DNA from: Bombus terrestris
Lineage: Eukaryota > Arthropoda > Insecta > Hymenoptera > Apidae
Direction of reading: 5' to 3'
Assembly: GCF_910591885.1 (NCBI RefSeq)
Contig: NC_063285.1
Coordinates: 2,418,001 to 2,482,000, forward strand
DNA length: 64,000 bases
In this document: in pieces, positions 43,826 to 54,216 of the stretch
Numbering within the stretch: position 1 is the first letter of the stretch
Layout of the letters: every line of letters begins with the position of its first letter
Notes under the pieces: model-generated
Told to the model about the DNA's origin: nothing
What the model saw: the letters and a program-made list of their open reading frames with translations, nothing else
The model's database searches: none
Program-made: the position numbers and the translations under genes

Positions 43826-46800
43826 CCAAAACACACCCGCCCACCAATCACAGCAGAAAACAAACCAGATAAAAGTTAAACATCTGAAAATCATATCAAT
43901 AAACGCCAACTCTCTAATCTCAAACCAAAAAAGATACAGCCTACTAACTCTAATCAAGAAAGAAACCCCCGACATAGTACTTATCTCAGAAACCAAACTG
44001 AACTATAGACATAAGGTGCAATACAAAAACTACTCTATAATAAGACACGACAGACCAAACGCCACCCAAGGAGGAGGAACGGCAATCCTCATAAAAAACC
44101 CCCTGAAGTTCAAAACAATACAAAACGACAAAATAACAAACTTCAAAATCCTAGAGACGACGATCATAAAAATAAAAATAAACAATAAGGAAAACTTATT
44201 TATCTCTGCAGCCTACGCAGCCTACGGAAACCAGAAACAATTTAACGACAAATTCGACAATCTCTTCCAACTTTTACAGCTCGACAAACAGGAAAACTAC
44301 TACATAATAGCCGGCGACCTTAACGCCAAACATACCAGCTGGAAAAACGAAATAAACAACACGAGAGGAAACTCCGTCAGAACCTGGCTAGACAATAAAA
44401 GCATCTTCTACAAAACAAACCTTTATGGCTCCGAGCTACCCTCTTACCCAAAAGGACGCTCCTACCTAGACATATGCCTAGCAGACGCCCGAATAAAATT
44501 CCAAAACTTACGACCAAATAACACTCTCAAAACCATAGACTACGACAGCGACCATAACGCCATAGTATTTCAGATAAGCAAAAACACATCCGACTACCTA
44601 ACACTCGAAACGCAGACCGAAACACCCAGGTACAACTACAAAAAGACAGACTGGAAAAAGTTCCAAAACCTGCTCGAACAGAACTGTGACCTAAAAATCT
44701 ACAACAATGTCAACCTAACAGACAGACAAATCGACTCGTTCATAGACGAAATAGAAAAACATATACAAATCGCCCTACAAGAATCCGTACCGACATTTAA
44801 AAAAAAAGACTCCTGCGAGCCATATATAAACTATAAAATAAAAAAGCTACAACGAGATAAAAGCTACATACTATCGAAATTAAACTACCTAAGACACAAC
44901 TACTCTTACGACAAAAGAGAAGACATAGAATTCCTAAAGTACCTGCTACACGAAATAAAATCACAACTAAAACAAGAATTCGCAAACTCTATAAATCAAT
45001 ACTGGACAAACAAAATAAAAAATATCTCCAAAAAAGACTCTGCTAGCATGTTCCCGCAGATAAATCAAATTTTCAGACCAAAGGAACAAAACTCCATCCC
45101 GCCCCTCAAACTGCCTCCAGAAAAAGCCTCCCTCATCCAAGAAGCAGGCATCGAGATACACAACACCAACAAAGACGCAGAGGGCAACTTCATAATATCA
45201 AAAACAACGGAAAAACTAGACATTATCGGCACCCACTTCGCCAAAACTCACACACAAAATGAACACATGGGCCGAGAACAATTAAACAGAATTATCATCG
45301 CCGAAACAAACATACTAAAAAATAAAATAAAACAAGACATAGCGCTAAACAAAACAGTCTGCACATTCTCAAACGAAAACACATCGGACGACCCCAAACA
45401 GCCCGACCCAGAAATAAACTACTTCACAAACTTCAATCAACTAAGCACAATCTTCTCCACGCTAAACAACAAAAAATCCGCCGGCTTCGATGGCATCCCA
45501 AACATCTCGCTCAAACGCCTACCAAACAAAATAAAATGGTACTACACAGTACTGTTTAATAATGCACTAAACAACACGTACTTCCCCAAAAAATGGAAAA
45601 AAGCCAAACTCATAGCCATTACAAAAAAAAATAAAGACGGCTCATCACCTGCAAACCTACGACCCATAAGCCTCCTCCCCAACATAAGCAAAGTATACGA
45701 AATGATCATAAACAACCCCCTAGCAGCCTTCTGCTCAAAAAATAAGATAATCCCGGAAAACCAATTCGGCTTCCGCCACAAACACTCCACAATCCACGCA
45801 ATAAACAAACTTACGTCTGATATCTGCTGGGCACTTAACGCAAACCAGCGAGTAGCCGCCTGCCTAATAGACATCGAAAAAGCCTTCGACACCGTCTGGA
45901 TCCCAGGGCTCATTTATAAAATGATTAAAAAGAATTTCCCCGAATACCTAATCAAAATAGTATGGGACATGGTAACAAACAAAACTTTCATAATGACCGA
46001 CGGCTCGCACACTTCAAGCAAAGAATTCTCCATAGAGAACGGCCTGCAACAAGGAACAGTAAATTCCCCGCTACTCTTCAGCATCTACAATAACGACTTA
46101 CTAAACCTCTTTAACCTCAACACATCCACACACAAACGCTCCATAGCCTTCGCGGATGACCTAATCATCTACGTAACAGGCCGCAAAACCAAAACGATAA
46201 GAACGGAATTGCAAGAACTCTTCAACAAAATCAGCGATTACTATCACACATGGAAACTAAAAATTAACGCAAGCAAATGCGAAACCATACTATTCAGACC
46301 CAGAACAAGCAAAATCGGCCCAGCAGAAAGGGAACAAGTCAGGAAATTCCGCCTAAAAGAAAAAACAAACGAAGAGAACCTCATACCACACAAAAACTGC
46401 GTAAAATACCTAGGAATAAACATAGATGAAAAACTAAATTATAAGCAACACATCGAAATCCAACTCTCCAAAGCCAGCAAAGCCTTTTGGAATACAAAAA
46501 GGCTGTTTTACTCCAGACTTCTCGATAGCAAAGTAAAAATCATGTGCTACCAATCGCTAATAAGACCCATTATAACCTACGGCTGCCCAATATGGTACAA
46601 CATACCTGCGTCAATAATGGAAAAAATTCGCATATTTGAAAGAAAATGCATCAGAGCTTGCCTGAGCATTTACAGATCAGAACACAGCGGATACAGAAAA
46701 TACGTAAAAAATAAAAAAATATACGACTTAGCCAACATCCACCGCATCGACTGTCACATCCTAAAACTAACGAGAAATCACTTCTCGCAAGCCGCGAAGA

Positions 46801-47174
46801 TCAAAGAAAACAGCCTAATCTTCGGCTGCTTATACCCAAACGACGCATACTTCAAAAACACTCTGTTAACAGGCTACATCCCCCCCGAAGCCTTTCTATA
46901 CCTAGACGAAAAAAACTATCTCCAAGACCAAAACAACATACCCATAATTTATCATATGCAAAGGAAAATAGAAATGAAATCTATTCAATACGAGGAAAAC
47001 CTAGATGGCCGCACGGCAGACACTAGGTGGAGATACAACATGGCCCTCCCCCAAAAGGATACAGAAGACAAACACAGAAAAAACACAAAAAAATACTGGT
47101 GGATACGGAATTCTCAACAAAAACAACAAGATAAAGAGCCACAGAACGGCAACGCTCACCGAATCAAAGTGTAA
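43824..47174 (+). CDS. J1 ORF2 (APE endonuclease-reverse transcriptase), intact
   Basis: The frame is open for about 1116 codons without a stop, overlapping the ORF1 stop. No ATG lies at its head, so the start is uncertain. Endonuclease: IISINANSLISN near residue 21, LISETKLN, NATQGGGTAILIK, YIIAGDLNAKHTSW, SYLDICLAD, YDSDHNAIVF. RT: ANLRPISLLPNISKVYEMII, NQFGFRHKHSTIHAI, CLIDIEKAFDTVW, NGLQQGTVNSPLLFSIYNND, catalytic FADD, KYLGINIDEKL. All APE and RT active-site residues that I can read are present. In jockey-type elements this protein nicks the target and primes reverse transcription there. Confidence 0.92.
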   Translation, partial: SQNTPAHQSQQKTNQIKVKHLKIISINANSLISNQKRYSLLTLIKKETPDIVLISETKLNYRHKVQYKNYSIIRHDRPNATQGGGTAILIKNPLKFKTIQNDKITNFKILETTIIKIKINNKENLFISAAYAAYGNQKQFNDKFDNLFQLLQLDKQENYYIIAGDLNAKHTSWKNEINNTRGNSVRTWLDNKSIFYKTNLYGSELPSYPKGRSYLDICLADARIKFQNLRPNNTLKTIDYDSDHNAIVFQISKNTSDYLTLETQTETPRYNYKKTDWKKFQNLLEQNCDLKIYNNVNLTDRQIDSFIDEIEKHIQIALQESVPTFKKKDSCEPYINYKIKKLQRDKSYILSKLNYLRHNYSYDKREDIEFLKYLLHEIKSQLKQEFANSINQYWTNKIKNISKKDSASMFPQINQIFRPKEQNSIPPLKLPPEKASLIQEAGIEIHNTNKDAEGNFIISKTTEKLDIIGTHFAKTHTQNEHMGREQLNRIIIAETNILKNKIKQDIALNKTVCTFSNENTSDDPKQPDPEINYFTNFNQLSTIFSTLNNKKSAGFDGIPNISLKRLPNKIKWYYTVLFNNALNNTYFPKKWKKAKLIAITKKNKDGSSPANLRPISLLPNISKVYEMIINNPLAAFCSKNKIIPENQFGFRHKHSTIHAINKLTSDICWALNANQRVAACLIDIEKAFDTVWIPGLIYKMIKKNFPEYLIKIVWDMVTNKTFIMTDGSHTSSKEFSIENGLQQGTVNSPLLFSIYNNDLLNLFNLNTSTHKRSIAFADDLIIYVTGRKTKTIRTELQELFNKISDYYHTWKLKINASKCETILFRPRTSKIGPAEREQVRKFRLKEKTNEENLIPHKNCVKYLGINIDEKLNYKQHIEIQLSKASKAFWNTKRLFYSRLLDSKVKIMCYQSLIRPIITYGCPIWYNIPASIMEKIRIFERKCIRACLSIYRSEHSGYRKYVKNKKIYDLANIHRIDCHILKLTRNHFSQAAKIKENSLIFGCLYPNDAYFKNTLLTGYIPPEAFLYLDEKNYLQDQNNIPIIYHMQRKIEMKSIQYEENLDGRTADTRWRYNMALPQKDTEDKHRKNTKKYWWIRNSQQKQQDKEPQNGNAHRIKV

Positions 47175-47570
47175 ATATGTAAATATGTAAATAGATAAAC
47201 AAATATTATACTAATCCCACAGAACACCCCTCCCCGCTCCTCCCAGTCCATCCCCTCCCAACCCCTCCCTAATAGGCTAGCGAACTGTCCTGTTTTTGCG
47301 TCCAGGCTTTCAGGACATAAATTAAAATATCGTACATAGGCACAGCGCAACAGCGGCTTAATTTTATTTTATTTAACAATAATAATCTTAAAAAAAAAAA
47401 AAGAGAAAAGAATGTAATAATGCATGGCTACGTCGTACCGCCGCGTATCGGTACTCTTGCCTGTACCACCCTACAATTAGAATTCAGCGTTTATTCTGGA
47501 AAAAAATGATGTAAAAAAATATGTAAATAACCTGGAACAAATAAACAGAGATAAAAAAAAAAAAAAAAAA
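47175..47570 (+). other. J1 3' UTR and poly(A)
   Basis: It contains a C-rich stretch (47218-47275), GTCCTGTTTTTGCG and CGTATCGGTACT blocks shared with the copy ending at 1043, and an 18-base A-run at the end. The shared blocks are what the RT is expected to recognise; this is inference. Confidence 0.75.
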
Positions 47571-47666
47571 AGTACTCGTTCTCGTCCGATCACGAAAGTC
47601 AAGCAGCGCTGGGCACGGTTAGTACTTAGATGGGTGACCGCTTGGGAACTCCGTGTGGTGTTGGCT
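47571..47666 (+). rRNA. 5S rRNA gene, 3' part (nt ~24-119), interrupted by J1
   Basis: AGTACTCGTTCTCGTCCGAT opens it, and GGGCACGGTTAGTACTTAGA and ACCGCTTGGGAAC blocks follow, ending GTTGGCT with a T-run at 47668-47672. It keeps the whole internal control region of the 5S gene (nt ~50-97 in the standard numbering), now cut off from the 5' end by 4.3 kb. Confidence 0.92.
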
Positions 47667-48211
47667 CTTTTTACTTTTGTTAACACTTAGCCAACCAAAC
47701 CATCAGGTCTTCCCTCTGTGAAGAACATCACTGAGTGACCGAACGGGGAGATCTCCCTTTTTGACTCTAGCAACGCATTCCCTTTTTTGTTGTTGTTGTT
47801 GTTATTATCAGTTATTGTTTACTTATCCAGTTACCTAGAATTGTTCCCAATTAATTGCGACTCTTCTTCTGCTTTTATAAAGTGCAATATGTAGTAAAAT
47901 ACACCAATTTAGTGGTCTTAAAATTAATTAAAAAATTACACTATCAGTTATGACTAAATAAAGTTGAAGTCGAACGATACCACACTGTAAAAAAAAATAT
48001 TAAAATGCATTATGAATTTTTAACTTCACGTTCAAGTCGTGTCATTTATCATTGGTCATCTTTAATGTTTTTAATTTTACCTATATCTTTTTATACTTTT
48101 AATTTGATGTTTTGTATAAACAATATGTGAAATCATTACCGTAAAATATAATTGACCACTTAAATAATTTTTAGACTTTTCTGTTTTTCAAATATTAGTC
48201 CTGCTTACTTA
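47667..48211. other. 5S downstream spacer and unknown AT-rich sequence
   Basis: A Pol III-like T-run, then unrecognised sequence with a short TTG repeat near 47790. No gene seen. Confidence 0.5.
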
Positions 48212-49425
48212 GAAAACTGCACATTGTTTTGGTTTTGCGGCCTGTTACGTAGATGATTAGGTCATCTGCGAAGGCTATGAAGCGTTTATGGGTGGATGTA
48301 TTGAGATTAAATAGATTTAGTAAGTCGCTATTGTAAATACAGAAAAGTAACGGAGAATTTACTATTCCTTGTTGTAGACTATTTTCTATGGAGAATTCTT
48401 TGCTTAATGCGTGTGAGCCGTCGGTCATTACGAATGTTTTGTTTGTTATCATATTCCAGACTATTTTAATTAAGTATTGCGAGAAGTTTTTCTTGATCAT
48501 TTTGTATATAAGACCTGGGATCCAGACTGTGTCGAAGGCTTTTTCAAGGTCTATTAAACAGGCGGCTACTCCTTGCCTTGCGTTTAACGCTCAGCAGATG
48601 TCCGAGGTCAATTTATTTATTGCGTGGATTGTGGAGTGTTTGTACTGGATGCCGAATTGATTTTCTGGGATTACCTTATTTTTGCGCAGAAGGAGGCTTA
48701 TAGGTCGTAGGTTTGCAGGCGATGAGCCGTATTTATCTTTTTTTGTAATGCCATCGAAGCCGGAGGATTTTTTGTTGCTTAGTTTGGAGAAGATTATTTT
48801 TAGTTGGTTGTAATTTGTAGTTTGTTTCTGGTTCTGATTGTTTGGGGCTATCCGAGATGTTTTCATTTGAGAATGAGCAGACTATTTTATTTAGCGCTAT
48901 GTCTTGTTCTATTTTATTTTTGAGTTTGTTTGTTTTGGCGATGATAATTCTGTTTAATTGTTCTCGACCCATGTGATCGTTTTGCGTAGGTGTTTTGGAA
49001 AAGTGGGTGCCAATAATGTCTACTTTTTCCGTTGTTTTGGATATTATGAAGTTATCCTCGGTGTCTTTGTTGATGTTGCGTATCGCTATACCTGCTTCTT
49101 GGACGAGGGAGGCTTTTTCTGGGGGCAGTTTGAGAGGCGGGATGGAGTTTTGTTGTTTTGGTCTGAAAATTTGACTTATATGCGGGAACATGCTGGCAGA
49201 GTCGTTTTTGGAGATATTTTTCATTTTGTTTATCCAGTATTGATTTATAGAGTTTGTAAATTCTTGTTTCGTTTGCGATTTTATTTTGTATAGTAGGTAC
49301 TTTAGAAATTCTAAATCTTCTCTTTTGTCGTAAGAATAGTTGTATTTTATATTGTTTAATTTGGATAATATGTAGGTTTTGTCTCGTTGTAGTTTTTATA
49401 TTTTATTGTTGATATAGGGTTCGCA
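48212..49425 (-). mobile_element. J1 ORF2 remnant, internally deleted
   Basis: On the minus strand it matches J1 ORF2 from the endonuclease-RT linker (INQYWINKMKNISKNDSASM) to the FADD block. A deletion of about 40 codons lies at the FDGI-TKKDKYG junction, with several frame changes. It is truncated at 48212 just after FADDLIIYVTGRKTK. It cannot be active. Confidence 0.85.
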
Positions 49426-49597
49426 AAAATTATTTTCTTTTTATCCTTTAGTGATCTTGTCACTTTTCTGAATGTGTCTAGGGTGTTGGTTTGCACTTTC
49501 ACCTGATTTATTTTTGTTTGTTTAATGGTGTAGTTTTCTTTCCCTGCTGTGTTGTTTAGCAGTTCAATGAGGAGGGGGTCTATTATTTTCGCACCTA
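49426..49597 (-). mobile_element. J2-like ORF1 piece joined to the J1 remnant
   Basis: On the minus strand the frame IIDPLLIELLNNTAGKENY and TFRKVTRSLKDKK closely matches the J2 ORF1 region at 1660-1812 and directly abuts J1 ORF2 linker sequence at about 49425. Either J1 ORF1 resembles J2 here, or two families were joined. The intact J1 copy lacks this region, so this cannot be settled from the window. Confidence 0.65.
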
Positions 49598-50011
49598 CCA
49601 GGTATATAAATATGAAACCGAAATTTTTGTATAGAAAATACACGTTTATTGTATGAAAATGATTAAAAATATTTTATTCGAAGTATTGCCCATCGCTAGC
49701 TATACATTTTTCCCACCTGTCTGGCAATTGGTGGATGCCACGCCAAAAAAAACTGTCGCTATTTTGAGGCAAACCAGTCATCGAGCCATTTTCGTACATC
49801 TTTGTAAGAAATGAAGTGCTGGTCAGAAAGTGCGTGTCCCATCGATGCAAATAAATAGTAATCGGACGGAGCCAAGTCTGGTGAGTAAGCCGCGTGCGAA
49901 AGTATTTCCCAACTGAACGCATCAATCGTTTCCTTGACCGGTTTTGCTGTATGTGATGGTGCATTATCATGAAGCAAAATTACTTTGTGTTGCCTTTGTA
50001 GATTCGAGCTA
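49598..50011 (-). pseudogene. mariner transposase, 3' half
   Basis: On the minus strand, LHDNAPSHTA and YSPDLAPSDYYLF carry the second and third Asp of the mariner DD34D triad, and exactly 34 residues separate them. The end RWEKCIASDGQYFE is the typical mariner C-terminus. A small frameshift after WFASK (near 49770) breaks the frame. The right-hand inverted repeat begins CCAGGTATATAAATATG at 49598, next to a TA. The first half is replaced by LTR-like sequence. Confidence 0.9.
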
Positions 50012-50450
50012 TCGCGGGGAGACGCGGTCGTTAGAATACGCGTCAACGGCAGTCGTAAATTCCCGTTACGATTAGAATAATCGACACCACGAATAGTTCG
50101 ATTCCCGTATTTCGGTTAGGATAATCGGGGTAGTTGTTGCGGTATAACACTGGGAGTCACGGAGTTATAATAATGTATATTTCCAACAGTTAGTCTACAC
50201 GATTGAATAGATATAAACAATTAACAACTTTATCGCACGCAAATAATATAGATGTGTACAATATAGAGCAAGGCTCTTACAATTGAATTCAGTCTCTTAG
50301 TGGACGTAGCACGGTATGATACTAAATAGAATAAGCGAATGTTTGGCAATGTCGCGGACCGACTTGAATTACGCTCCGTTGGCGTTCTGTTCAGGTTAGA
50401 CGTTAGGCGTTAGAATTTTGACTCCTTGGTCGCTCTTGCGTTCAGGCGGA
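50012..50450. repeat. LTR-like repeat, family unknown (copy 1)
   Basis: Its first ~130 bases (GGGGAGACGCGGTCG, then ACGCGTCAACGG and CGTTACGATTA) match 54772-54880. It is LTR-like in length and composition but no internal coding region is attached, and the exact ends are unclear. Confidence 0.5.
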
Positions 50451-50741
50451 AGAAAGTTCGGTGTGGGTGTGCCTTTTGCATGACGAACGCGGATTCGTTG
50501 TTCACACTTTTCGTTAAGGAGTTCGCTGTCGAGTGCCGAAGCGTGCAGACGTGTCTCTAGTGCCCAGTGAAGTTCGAAAGTAACACGGGTCACCCAACCG
50601 TCGAAAGTGAACACAACGTGCTCCTATCTTCCCAAGTGTTTCCTATCTGCCAGAGAGAAGAAAAGCCTACGCACCTAACCCCAACCCGATCCCTGCCGCA
50701 TAGCCTCATGACTAGTTATTCATATTGAAATAGCTAGCTCG

Positions 50742-51995
50742 ATGATGGCCCAACAATCACGACCAGGCTCGCCTGTGCAAACCAATTACTACCCCGCGCT
50801 ACTCCCCCCGTGGCAGAAATTCAGCAGATCCCCCCGCGCCAACGACGCCAATAAGGCGAAAACACGCAAAATTGAATCACCAAACACAAACTCAAACCAA
50901 CAGCAAACAACACAAATCAACACCCACAATATGTTCGCAATACTAGATTCCGCAAACGACGCCATGGAAATCGCAGGCCCGCCACCAAACCAACAAGCAC
51001 AGAGAAGCCCCCCTCCCCCACCAATATTTGTCAATGATGTCATCGACATCCAGACAATGATCAAGTCCTTAGAGAGAGATATCTCCAAGGAGGACTACAA
51101 CCTGAAGATTACCAACAACCAAGTCAAAATCCTGCCGACGTATCCAGAAGCCTACAGGAAGCTCACCAAGACACTTAGGGCCCTGAACGCCAATTTCCAC
51201 ACCTACCAACTCAAAGAAGAAAGACCTTTTCGGGTGGTGCTACGAAACATCCACCACTCCGCAGACATCGACGACCTAAAAACCGAACTATCTAAACTCG
51301 GCCACGAAGTCATCAATGTCAGCAACATAAGGCACAGAGTCACGAAAGACCCGTTATCCCTATTCTTTATTGACCTAAAACAGAAACCCAACAACAAGGA
51401 AATATACAACACCAGTCGCCTAATGAACGCCATCGTAAAATTCGAACCACCGCAAATCAAAAAGGAGTTAGTGCAATGCAAAAGGTGCCAAAGATACGGG
51501 CACACGCAGAAATACTGCAACCATACCTTCCGCTGCGTCAAATGTGCAGGTACACACCCCGCCGACCAGTGCAGGAAATCACCGGAAACCCCAGCGAAGT
51601 GCATCCACTGTCAAGGTGACCATCCTGCCAACTACAAAGGCTGCTCAGCCTACAAAACACTGTACTCAAACAAGTACCCCAGAGCAAAAGAGGTAACCTA
51701 CCAAACACCCAGCCCGCCGAAATTCACTATTACCCCAATCCCCTCAACCAATCAAACACCCAGTCCTACCAAATTCACCATTCCCTCAACCTCCTATGCC
51801 CAAGCGGTACAAGGCACTCAAAATATACCAAATAGCCACAGGGACCTTCCTCAAAGTAGTACCCCCAACTCACCTAACACAGACAACGTCTCTAGGCTTG
51901 AAAATCTAATAGAGAAACAATCAGAGCAAATAAATAATTTGCTATCGCTACTAACACTCATCATGGATAAATTAATACGCCCCGACGCAAAATAA
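50742..51995 (+). CDS. J3 ORF1 (gag-like, three zinc knuckles), intact
   Basis: 417 codons starting at ATGATGGCC. A Pro/Ser-rich N-terminus is followed by an RNA-binding region (LRALNANFHTYQLKEERPFR, LRNIHHSADIDDLKTELSKL) of the PRE_C2HC type. Knuckles are CKRCQRYGHTQKYC, CVKCAGTHPADQC and CIHCQGDHPANYKGC near residues 246-305. A Pro/Thr linker and C-terminal coil (LENLIEKQSEQINNLLSLL) follow. The ORF2 frame begins right after the stop. Role by family: RNA binding and particle assembly. Confidence 0.88.
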   Translation: MMAQQSRPGSPVQTNYYPALLPPWQKFSRSPRANDANKAKTRKIESPNTNSNQQQTTQINTHNMFAILDSANDAMEIAGPPPNQQAQRSPPPPPIFVNDVIDIQTMIKSLERDISKEDYNLKITNNQVKILPTYPEAYRKLTKTLRALNANFHTYQLKEERPFRVVLRNIHHSADIDDLKTELSKLGHEVINVSNIRHRVTKDPLSLFFIDLKQKPNNKEIYNTSRLMNAIVKFEPPQIKKELVQCKRCQRYGHTQKYCNHTFRCVKCAGTHPADQCRKSPETPAKCIHCQGDHPANYKGCSAYKTLYSNKYPRAKEVTYQTPSPPKFTITPIPSTNQTPSPTKFTIPSTSYAQAVQGTQNIPNSHRDLPQSSTPNSPNTDNVSRLENLIEKQSEQINNLLSLLTLIMDKLIRPDAK

Positions 51996-52152
51996 AACCA
52001 AGACGCATAGCTCTGTGGAATGCCAACGGTCTAGCGCAACACAAATTTGAACTAGAACTCTTCCTAAAACACCAGCAAATCGACGTAATGCTCGTATCGG
52101 AAACCCACTTCACCGACAAAAACTACCTGAACATAAACGGATACAAGTTCTA
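51996..52152 (+). pseudogene. J3 ORF2 start, truncated
   Basis: It encodes only the first endonuclease block (IALWNANGLAQHKFELELFL, LVSETHFTDKNY), then stops where the next J3 copy's leader sequence is joined. Confidence 0.8.
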
Positions 52153-52194
52153 GCCTCACGACTAGTTATTCATATTGAATTAGCTAGATCGACG

Positions 52195-53403
52195 ATGGCC
52201 CAATCATACCAAACCGATTCTACGGAGCTTAGTTACAACAACGCCGCTTTTCCTCCCCCGTGACAAAGGGGCAATACACCTCTCTTTGCAAACGATCCTC
52301 TTGCGAAAAAACGCAAACTCGAAGCTAGCAGGACCAATGTCAACAAAAGGCAAACCAACCCGCCAGCCAGCCAAGTGACCACCCACAACAGGTTCGCGAT
52401 ACTGGAGGCTGAAGTCGCTATGGATACAACCACAGAAGTAAATACACAACCTACACAAAAAAACCCCTCCACCGCCAATCTTCATCGATGATGTCATTGA
52501 CATTCAATCAATGACAAAGACAATCCAAAAAGCAATCGACAAGAACGAATATAAATTGAAAATCAGCAACAACAGCGTAAAAGTCCTGCCGGCCAACCCA
52601 GACGCATACAGAAAATTAACGAAGTTGTTAAAAACTCTGAATGCCAACTTCCACACATACCAACTCAAGCAAGAAAGACCATTTCGATTAGTGCTACGCA
52701 ATATCCACCACTCAGTCGACCTAGACGATCTAAAGTTCGAACTTCAAAAGCTTGGCCATGAGGTAACCAACATCAGCAACATAAGACATAGAGTCACAAA
52801 AAATCCACTATCGCTATTTTTCATAGATATAAAACAAAAAGAAAATAACAAAGAAATCTACAACGTCAACCGGCTGATGAACTCCATAGTTAAGTTGGAA
52901 CCACCTCTTGCAAAGAAAGAGATAGTACAATGCAAAAAGTGCCAAATGCACGGCCACACGCAGAAATACTGCAATCATAATTTCCGGTGCGTAAAATTAG
53001 CAGGTAGTCACCCCACTGACCAATGCGCTAAATCCCCAGAAACCCCCGCGAAGTGCATCCACTGTCAGGGAGAGCATCCTGCGAACTACAAAGGATGCTC
53101 AGCCTATAAACTCTACATAATACTAAGTATCCAAAGCTGAGACCCAAGGAGATAACCATACAAGAACCAAAACCCCCAAAACTCACCACACCATCAATAT
53201 CCTATGCTCAGGCAACACAAGGAAACATAAACAACTCGAAAACCCACAGTAAACACTCAGAAAATAGTGTTCCCATCTCACAAAACACAGACAACTTCAC
53301 CAGACTCGAAAAACTTATCGAGAAGCAATCTGAGTAAATTTACAACTTGCTGTCACTACTCACACTCTTCATGGACAAATTTATACGCACAGAAGCAAAA
53401 TAA
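52195..53403 (+). pseudogene. J3 copy b ORF1, broken
   Basis: The ATG region near 52195 is followed by a stop at 52261. An open stretch from 52511 to 53140 covers the RNA-binding region and the knuckles CKKCQMHGHTQKYC and CIHCQGEHPANYKGC; in the second knuckle Cys is replaced (VKLAGSH). Frame changes near 53120 and a TAA near 53335 break the rest. Confidence 0.8.
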
Positions 53404-54100
53404 AACCAATGCGAATAGCTCTGTGGAACGCCAACGGTCTAGCTCAGCACAAATTTCTACTAGAACTATTCTTAAAGCAACAGCAAATTGACGTAATGCT
53501 CATATCTGAAACCCACTTCACCGACAAAAACTACCTCAAAATACACGGCTACAACTTCTACCACACCCAACACCCCAGTGGAAAGGCACACGGCGGTACC
53601 GGAATCATCATCAAATCCAGCATTAAGCATTACGATCTTCCATCATTCCAGAAAGACTACCTTTAAGCCACAAGCGTAGCAATAGAAGACCGCCATGGTA
53701 CAATCACCACCTCAGCAGTATACTGCCCTCCCAGACACTCGATTGCTAAAGAGAACTTCGACAGCCTCTTTGATGCCCTAGGCAATAGATTCTTTGGTGG
53801 AGGAGACTATAACGCCAAACATACCCAATGGGGCAGCAGACTTGTCACATCAAGAGGCAAAAACCTCCTGCATAGCATAACCACCAACAATCTCAACTAC
53901 CTCATCACATATGAACCCACATATTGGCCCACTGACACTAACAAAATTCCTGATTTACTTGACTTCTTCATAACAAAAAATATCTCGCCTAGATATATCT
54001 CGCCAAACTGACTAACTGCGGAAACGATCAGCACTTTAAATATGGAGAGAAGGCTAAAAACGAACCTCCCAACAGATCTCACGAAGGATATAACCTAGCA
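53404..54100 (+). pseudogene. J3 copy b ORF2, endonuclease joined to C-terminal tail
   Basis: The endonuclease frame from 53409 contains LWNANGLAQHKFLLELF, ISETHFTDKNY and SGKAHGGTGIIIK, with TAA at 53664-53666. It continues to FGGGDYNAKHTQWGSR and PTYWPTDTNKIPDLL. At about 53990-54010 the sequence ATATCTCGCC occurs twice, and the second copy leads into the ORF2 C-terminus. The RT is missing altogether. Confidence 0.8.
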
Positions 54101-54216
54101 AACGCGAGGATGGTACCCCGCTGGGGGTAGCCACCAACATGTTAATATAACTATTAAAAAATTCTACCAAATTTCCAGGTTAGACAAATTGTGAATATAA
54201 AGAAATAAATAAAAAA

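Larger units (their letters stand above)
43298..47570 (+). mobile_element. J1 jockey-type retrotransposon inserted in a 5S rRNA gene
   Basis: The element is 5'-truncated within ORF1, has an intact ORF2 and a 3' UTR, and ends in an A-run (47553-47570). It is bracketed by 5S nt 1-39 on the left and nt ~24-119 on the right. The 16-bp target duplication is AGTACTCGTTCTCGTC. Its sense strand is the same as that of the 5S gene. The family is jockey-like from its ORF1 zinc knuckles and APE-RT ORF2. Confidence 0.92.
50451..52152 (+). mobile_element. J3 jockey-type retrotransposon, copy a (5' end to start of ORF2)
   Basis: A GC-richer 5' leader (about 50451-50741), a complete ORF1 and the first ~50 codons of ORF2 are present. 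It is then cut by the next J3 copy at 52153. This is the only J3 copy here with an intact ORF1 and a leader. Confidence 0.8.
52153..54216 (+). mobile_element. J3 copy b, 5'-truncated leader, internally deleted
   Basis: It starts in the 3' part of the J3 leader (compare 50702-50745), runs through a damaged ORF1 and the endonuclease, then jumps near 54000 to the ORF2 C-terminus and 3' UTR, ending AATAAATAAAAA near 54215. It is head to tail with copy a. Confidence 0.82.
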
